From the IMG/VR virus record IMGVR_UViG_3300010413_001187, positions 1-64,000 of that record: DNA of 64,000 nucleotides. One strand, written 5' to 3'. This DNA is from a virus. The translations under genes and the position numbers were made by a program. The notes beneath the pieces are model-generated. The model made no database searches. It was not told the DNA's origin and saw nothing but the letters and a program-made list of their open reading frames with translations. Positions 61,449 to 64,000 of this stretch are shown piece after piece. The number at the start of each line of letters is the position of its first letter. Within the stretch, counting starts at the first letter, position 1.

Positions 61449-61914
61449 AGAATATATATCTTATTTTTTCAGACATAAATACTGGGTATATATAGAAGGA
61501 AAAAAGTTAGGGCTCCCAAGATGGAGATTATTAGTTCATGACTTATCTAAACTAAGGCCTTCCGAATGGTTTGGTTATGTTAATTGGAAGTATAGTCAAA
61601 TAATTAATGAAGGTGGGGGAACTAATAAGAACAATAGAGGCTATGGAAGAAGCTGGCACCTTCATTATCTTAGGAATCCACATCATTATCAGCATTGGTT
61701 GTATATTGATGATCAAACCGGAGAGTGTTATCCTGTGGAGATGCCAGATATTTATAGAAGAGAGATGCTTGCAGACTGGTCATCTGCTGGAATAGTGAGG
61801 TTTGGCAAACCAGGTTTATGGGAATATTATCAAGCTAATGAAGAGATTCTGAGGAAACTCATTCACCCACAGACCTTGGGATGGTTAGAAAAGGAGATTA
61901 AACATGGTGGATAG
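61417..61914 (+). CDS. DUF5662-like protein
   Basis: 165 residues. The layout matches the DUF5662 group found in phages and bacteria: an N-terminal helix with HKEY and HKYWVY, LVHDLSKLRPSEW (a His-Asp-x-Ser-Lys motif), then WHLHYLRNPHHYQHW with several His and the downstream MADW-like MLADWSSAG. The paired His/Asp residues resemble an HD-type metal site, which suggests phosphohydrolase activity, but the family has no established function. It overlaps both neighbours. Confidence is moderate because the family was recognised by motif memory only. Confidence 0.6.
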   Translation: MMLATKLKAHKEYISYFFRHKYWVYIEGKKLGLPRWRLLVHDLSKLRPSEWFGYVNWKYSQIINEGGGTNKNNRGYGRSWHLHYLRNPHHYQHWLYIDDQTGECYPVEMPDIYRREMLADWSSAGIVRFGKPGLWEYYQANEEILRKLIHPQTLGWLEKEIKHGG

Positions 61915-62875
61915 AATAAGTTTAGAAAGAGGACTAAATCATCATGCTATAATAGGAAGTAATGGATTTATAGGTAGTGCACTAAAACGCTATGCTGATA
62001 CACATTATTCTGAACAATTCTTAAGTAAATGGCACGGAATAACTAGAGAAAATTATATGGGGTATAGAGGTAATCGTTTTAATAGAGTTATTTGGGCCGC
62101 TGGTAACCCGTCTAAGGAATATTGTCAAGAAAATCCTGAAAGATGTATGTATGATAATGCTTATATGGTACTGGAGGCTCTGAAAGATTTTCCTGCATAT
62201 CAGTTTATATATATATCTAGCCAAGCGGTATACACTGGTGAACAAAGAGAAGACTCCTTCATTGATATAGCTAAACTAGATACATATGGCTTATCCAAAT
62301 ATGTAGGTGAACTAATGGTGAAAGATTTTTGTGGATCGCATCAGATTGATTATATTATTATTAGGCCAAACGGTTTTACTGGGCCTGGATTAAAGAAAAA
62401 TATAGTTCATGAAATAGCTACAGGATATACCTTAAAGAAGACATGGGACAGTCGAGCACAATATATACATGTAGATACTTTTGCAGATATAGTATTATTT
62501 TTGACATTTAATCGTTATTTAGATTATAAAATACTTAACGTTGCTCCGCCTGATGTTTTAACCCCCGTAGATATTGCTCGTATACTTAACAAAGATCTAA
62601 CACAGATTAAACAACCTTCTAACGGTAATGTGAGGCACACAGATGCCGTTATGGATGTAACAAAAATGTTTAATCTTTTAAACAAGTATAAAAGATCAAT
62701 CCCAACTAGTGAAAGAGCAGTGAGGTTATGGAATGAACCAGCTGAAGTATCAATGTCTGTTTTGCGGGGTCCAATGGGGGAATCCTGCCGCGGGAGAGGA
62801 TCAGATATCGCATGGAATTTGTCCCGTGTGCGTTCGAATAAACCACACGGAATTAATACGGAAACACCAGATTAA
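61904..62875 (+). CDS. NAD-dependent epimerase/reductase family protein (SDR)
   Basis: 323 residues. AIIGSNGFIGSALKRY is the cofactor motif, VIWAAGNPSKEY the strand-4 region, FIYISSQAVYTG and DTYGLSK the Ser and Y-x3-K active site, and IIIRPNGFTGPGL and YIHVDTFADIVLFL the later family segments. Shorter insert regions make it closest to RmlD/WcaG-type reductases. The last 45 or so residues (after SERAVRLWNEP) look unlike the family and are encoded where another, well-conserved small gene runs in a different frame, so the tail may be an overprinted extension or the result of a frameshift. Confidence 0.75.
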   Translation: MVDRISLERGLNHHAIIGSNGFIGSALKRYADTHYSEQFLSKWHGITRENYMGYRGNRFNRVIWAAGNPSKEYCQENPERCMYDNAYMVLEALKDFPAYQFIYISSQAVYTGEQREDSFIDIAKLDTYGLSKYVGELMVKDFCGSHQIDYIIIRPNGFTGPGLKKNIVHEIATGYTLKKTWDSRAQYIHVDTFADIVLFLTFNRYLDYKILNVAPPDVLTPVDIARILNKDLTQIKQPSNGNVRHTDAVMDVTKMFNLLNKYKRSIPTSERAVRLWNEPAEVSMSVLRGPMGESCRGRGSDIAWNLSRVRSNKPHGINTETPD

Positions 62876-63029
62876 AGGAGGCTACGAAGATTGTTTTGCA
62901 AGAGGCTACGAAGATTGTACAGAGGAAGAATGCCTGTATAGATTAGCCTGTCAAAAAGCACATATTCAGGAATGGCAAGGAACAGTAATAGATGGTAGCG
63001 GAGACGGAAAAATTTATCCCATCTTTTAA
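62733..63029 (+). CDS. Small zinc-ribbon protein (98 aa)
   Basis: ATG at 62733, seven bases after GAGG (in GTGAGGTTATGGA). Cys8/Cys11 (QCLFCGVQW) and Cys30/Cys33 in QISHGICPVC form a four-Cys ribbon. The ISHG-(I/L)-CP-x-C motif recurs in small phage and bacterial proteins, so I believe this frame is coding. More Cys follow (DCFARGYEDCTEEECLYRLAC), with a short internal repeat GYEDCFARGYEDC. It overlaps the epimerase end by 143 bases in another frame and the RNase HII start by 38. Function unknown; adaptor or nucleic acid binding is possible. Confidence 0.65.
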   Translation: MNQLKYQCLFCGVQWGNPAAGEDQISHGICPVCVRINHTELIRKHQIKGGYEDCFARGYEDCTEEECLYRLACQKAHIQEWQGTVIDGSGDGKIYPIF

Positions 63030-63633
63030 GAGGGAAACGCAATTAGCAAAAGAAGGCTATAATCTAATAGCCGGTGTAGATGAAGCTGGTTTAGGGCCTT
63101 TGGCTGGACCGGTGGTGGCTGCAGCGGTATCTTTTGATTTGTCTAATTTCAAGAAAATAAAAAATCTAAATGATTCAAAACAATTAACAGAAAAACAAAG
63201 AGAAGAATTATTTCCAATCATCTATAATGAGGCTAAGAGTATTGGAGTCGGAATAATTTCAGTTAAAATTATAGACATTATCAATATATATTGGGCTGGT
63301 AGGCAAGCCATGATCGAAGCAATTAAAAATATGTACTTAGCACCAGATTATTTATTGATAGATGGGAATAAACCCCTTAAAATAGATATAGCACAAGAAA
63401 GTATAGTAAAAGGAGACAGTAAAGTATTATCTATAGCCGCAGCTAGTATTATAGCTAAGGTTACACGAGATAGACTTATGATAAAATATCATGAAGTATA
63501 TCCCGAATATGATTTTATAAATAATAAAGGATACAGAACACCTAAACATTTAGCTGCACTGGAAGAATACGGAATCACTCCTATTCATAGACGCAGTTAT
63601 AAAGATGTACAAAGGTGTATGGAGGCACAATGA
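62992..63633 (+). CDS. rnhB: Ribonuclease HII
   Basis: 213 residues. Catalytic Asp30-Glu31 lie in GVDEAGLGPLAGPVVAAAV, the third acid in LLIDGNKPL near residue 122, and the fourth in IAKVTRDRLM; LNDSKQLTEKQREEL and SIAAASIIAKV are family signatures. RNase HII cleaves RNA in RNA-DNA hybrids and at single ribonucleotides, helping remove primers. The GRG motif next to the active site reads GLG here: the Arg that contacts the junction ribonucleotide in characterised enzymes is Leu. It overlaps the next gene by 4 bases. Primer removal behind the phage primase is the likely role. Confidence 0.88.
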   Translation: MVAETEKFIPSFKRETQLAKEGYNLIAGVDEAGLGPLAGPVVAAAVSFDLSNFKKIKNLNDSKQLTEKQREELFPIIYNEAKSIGVGIISVKIIDIINIYWAGRQAMIEAIKNMYLAPDYLLIDGNKPLKIDIAQESIVKGDSKVLSIAAASIIAKVTRDRLMIKYHEVYPEYDFINNKGYRTPKHLAALEEYGITPIHRRSYKDVQRCMEAQ

Positions 63634-64000
63634 TAGAAAGAAAATGGGGTTGGAAGAAAGATTTACCTGATCCTAGAGATCCTAAGTATAGGGCACCAAG
63701 AATAGCTATCCCGGCACATGTCGATCTAAGGAGCGGTTGTTCACCTGTAGAAGACCAAGGAAATCTAGGAAGTTGTACAGCAAACGCTTTAGCTGGAGCA
63801 TTAGAGTTTTTAGAAATTAAAAACAAAGTTCCTTTCAAAGATTTTAGCAGATTAATGTTATATTTTGCTGAGAGAGAACAAGAGGGTACAATACATGAAG
63901 ATGGTGGTGCCATGCTTCGTACTGGAGTTAAAGTCTTAGAGCAACAAGGAGTATGTTACGAAACTACATGGCCATACCTCATCGAAAATTTTGATGTCAA
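63630..64000 (+). CDS. Papain-like C1 family cysteine peptidase, 3' end beyond window
   Basis: Starts at ATG 63630 (ATGA overlap with RNase HII, GGAGG four bases upstream) and stays open to the window end, giving 123 residues. The sequence VDLRSGCSPVEDQGNLGSC carries the oxyanion Gln43 and nucleophile Cys49 of the C1A papain fold, in a Q-G-x-x-G-S-C setting, followed by a helix TANALAGALEFLE and GAMLRTGVKVLEQQGV, the typical run toward the substrate cleft. His and Asn of the catalytic set lie outside the window. No signal peptide is visible. Possible roles: virion protein maturation or degrading host proteins; neither can be chosen here. Confidence 0.75.
   Translation, partial: MIERKWGWKKDLPDPRDPKYRAPRIAIPAHVDLRSGCSPVEDQGNLGSCTANALAGALEFLEIKNKVPFKDFSRLMLYFAEREQEGTIHEDGGAMLRTGVKVLEQQGVCYETTWPYLIENFDV

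Noticed and set aside
39946-62875. The sugar island read as a bacterial O-antigen locus, making the contig chromosomal
   Set aside because: No flippase, polymerase or membrane-bound initiating transferase is visible. The island is translationally continuous with a phage-style replication run and giant virion-type genes. The bacterial reading is less likely but cannot be fully excluded from this window alone.
1-64000. tRNA genes, CRISPR arrays, insertion sequences and integrase/attachment sites
   Set aside because: I looked for direct-repeat spacer arrays, terminal inverted repeats with transposase motifs and cloverleaf-like non-coding stretches. The genes leave almost no room and nothing matched. 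A tRNA scan would be decisive.

Overview
The window looks like part of the genome of a very large tailed bacteriophage with low G+C content. Essentially every credible gene is on the + strand. Genes abut or overlap by a few bases (TAATG, ATGA), and there is almost no intergenic DNA. Giant virion-type proteins sit next to a phage-encoded replisome. ATG, TTG and GTG starts with purine-rich ribosome binding sites fit genetic code 11 and a bacterial host. I see no capsid, terminase or DNA polymerase gene, no tRNA, no CRISPR array and no insertion sequence, so the phage assignment rests on architecture and should be treated as inference.

Region 1 (1-31337) is a structural block of nine genes, probably tail fibre, baseplate or adhesin components. 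Three encode giant proteins of 2466, 3396 and 2161 residues. They are built from Ig-like, LamG/concanavalin-like and F5/8 type C (discoidin)-like beta-sandwich modules, coiled coils and cysteine clusters. The last gene carries a histidine/proline repeat with a 12-residue period. The only clear intergenic feature is a small stem-loop at 9921-9941.

Region 2 (31347-39962) is a compact replication and recombination operon: beta sliding clamp, an unknown protein, RecA, a small PD-(D/E)XK nuclease, an unknown protein, DnaB helicase, DnaG primase, SSB with its low-complexity region at the N terminus, a short DnaJ, a RuvC-like nuclease and a small possibly Sm-like protein. Together they would supply helicase-primase, clamp, ssDNA coating and recombination functions.

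Region 3 (39946-62875) is a long glycan and small-molecule modification island. It holds seven glycosyltransferases (two GT4-like, two GT-A type, one CgeB-like, two GT17-like), a HIGH-family nucleotidyltransferase, five SAM methyltransferases, five SDR-type sugar epimerases or reductases (one resembling GDP-L-fucose synthase), a DegT-type sugar aminotransferase and a WecD-like acetyltransferase. It also holds an APS kinase and three sulfotransferases. APS kinase makes PAPS, the sulfate donor used by sulfotransferases, so the set suggests a virus-encoded pathway for a methylated, amino-sugar-containing, sulfated glycan. The target (virion fibres or host surface) cannot be read from the sequence. 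Small zinc-ribbon proteins, a Tat-signal-like exported protein and a DUF5662-like protein are interspersed.

Region 4 (62733-64000) holds a small zinc-ribbon gene overprinted on the end of an epimerase, RNase HII with a substituted GRG motif, and the start of a papain-like C1 peptidase that runs off the window.
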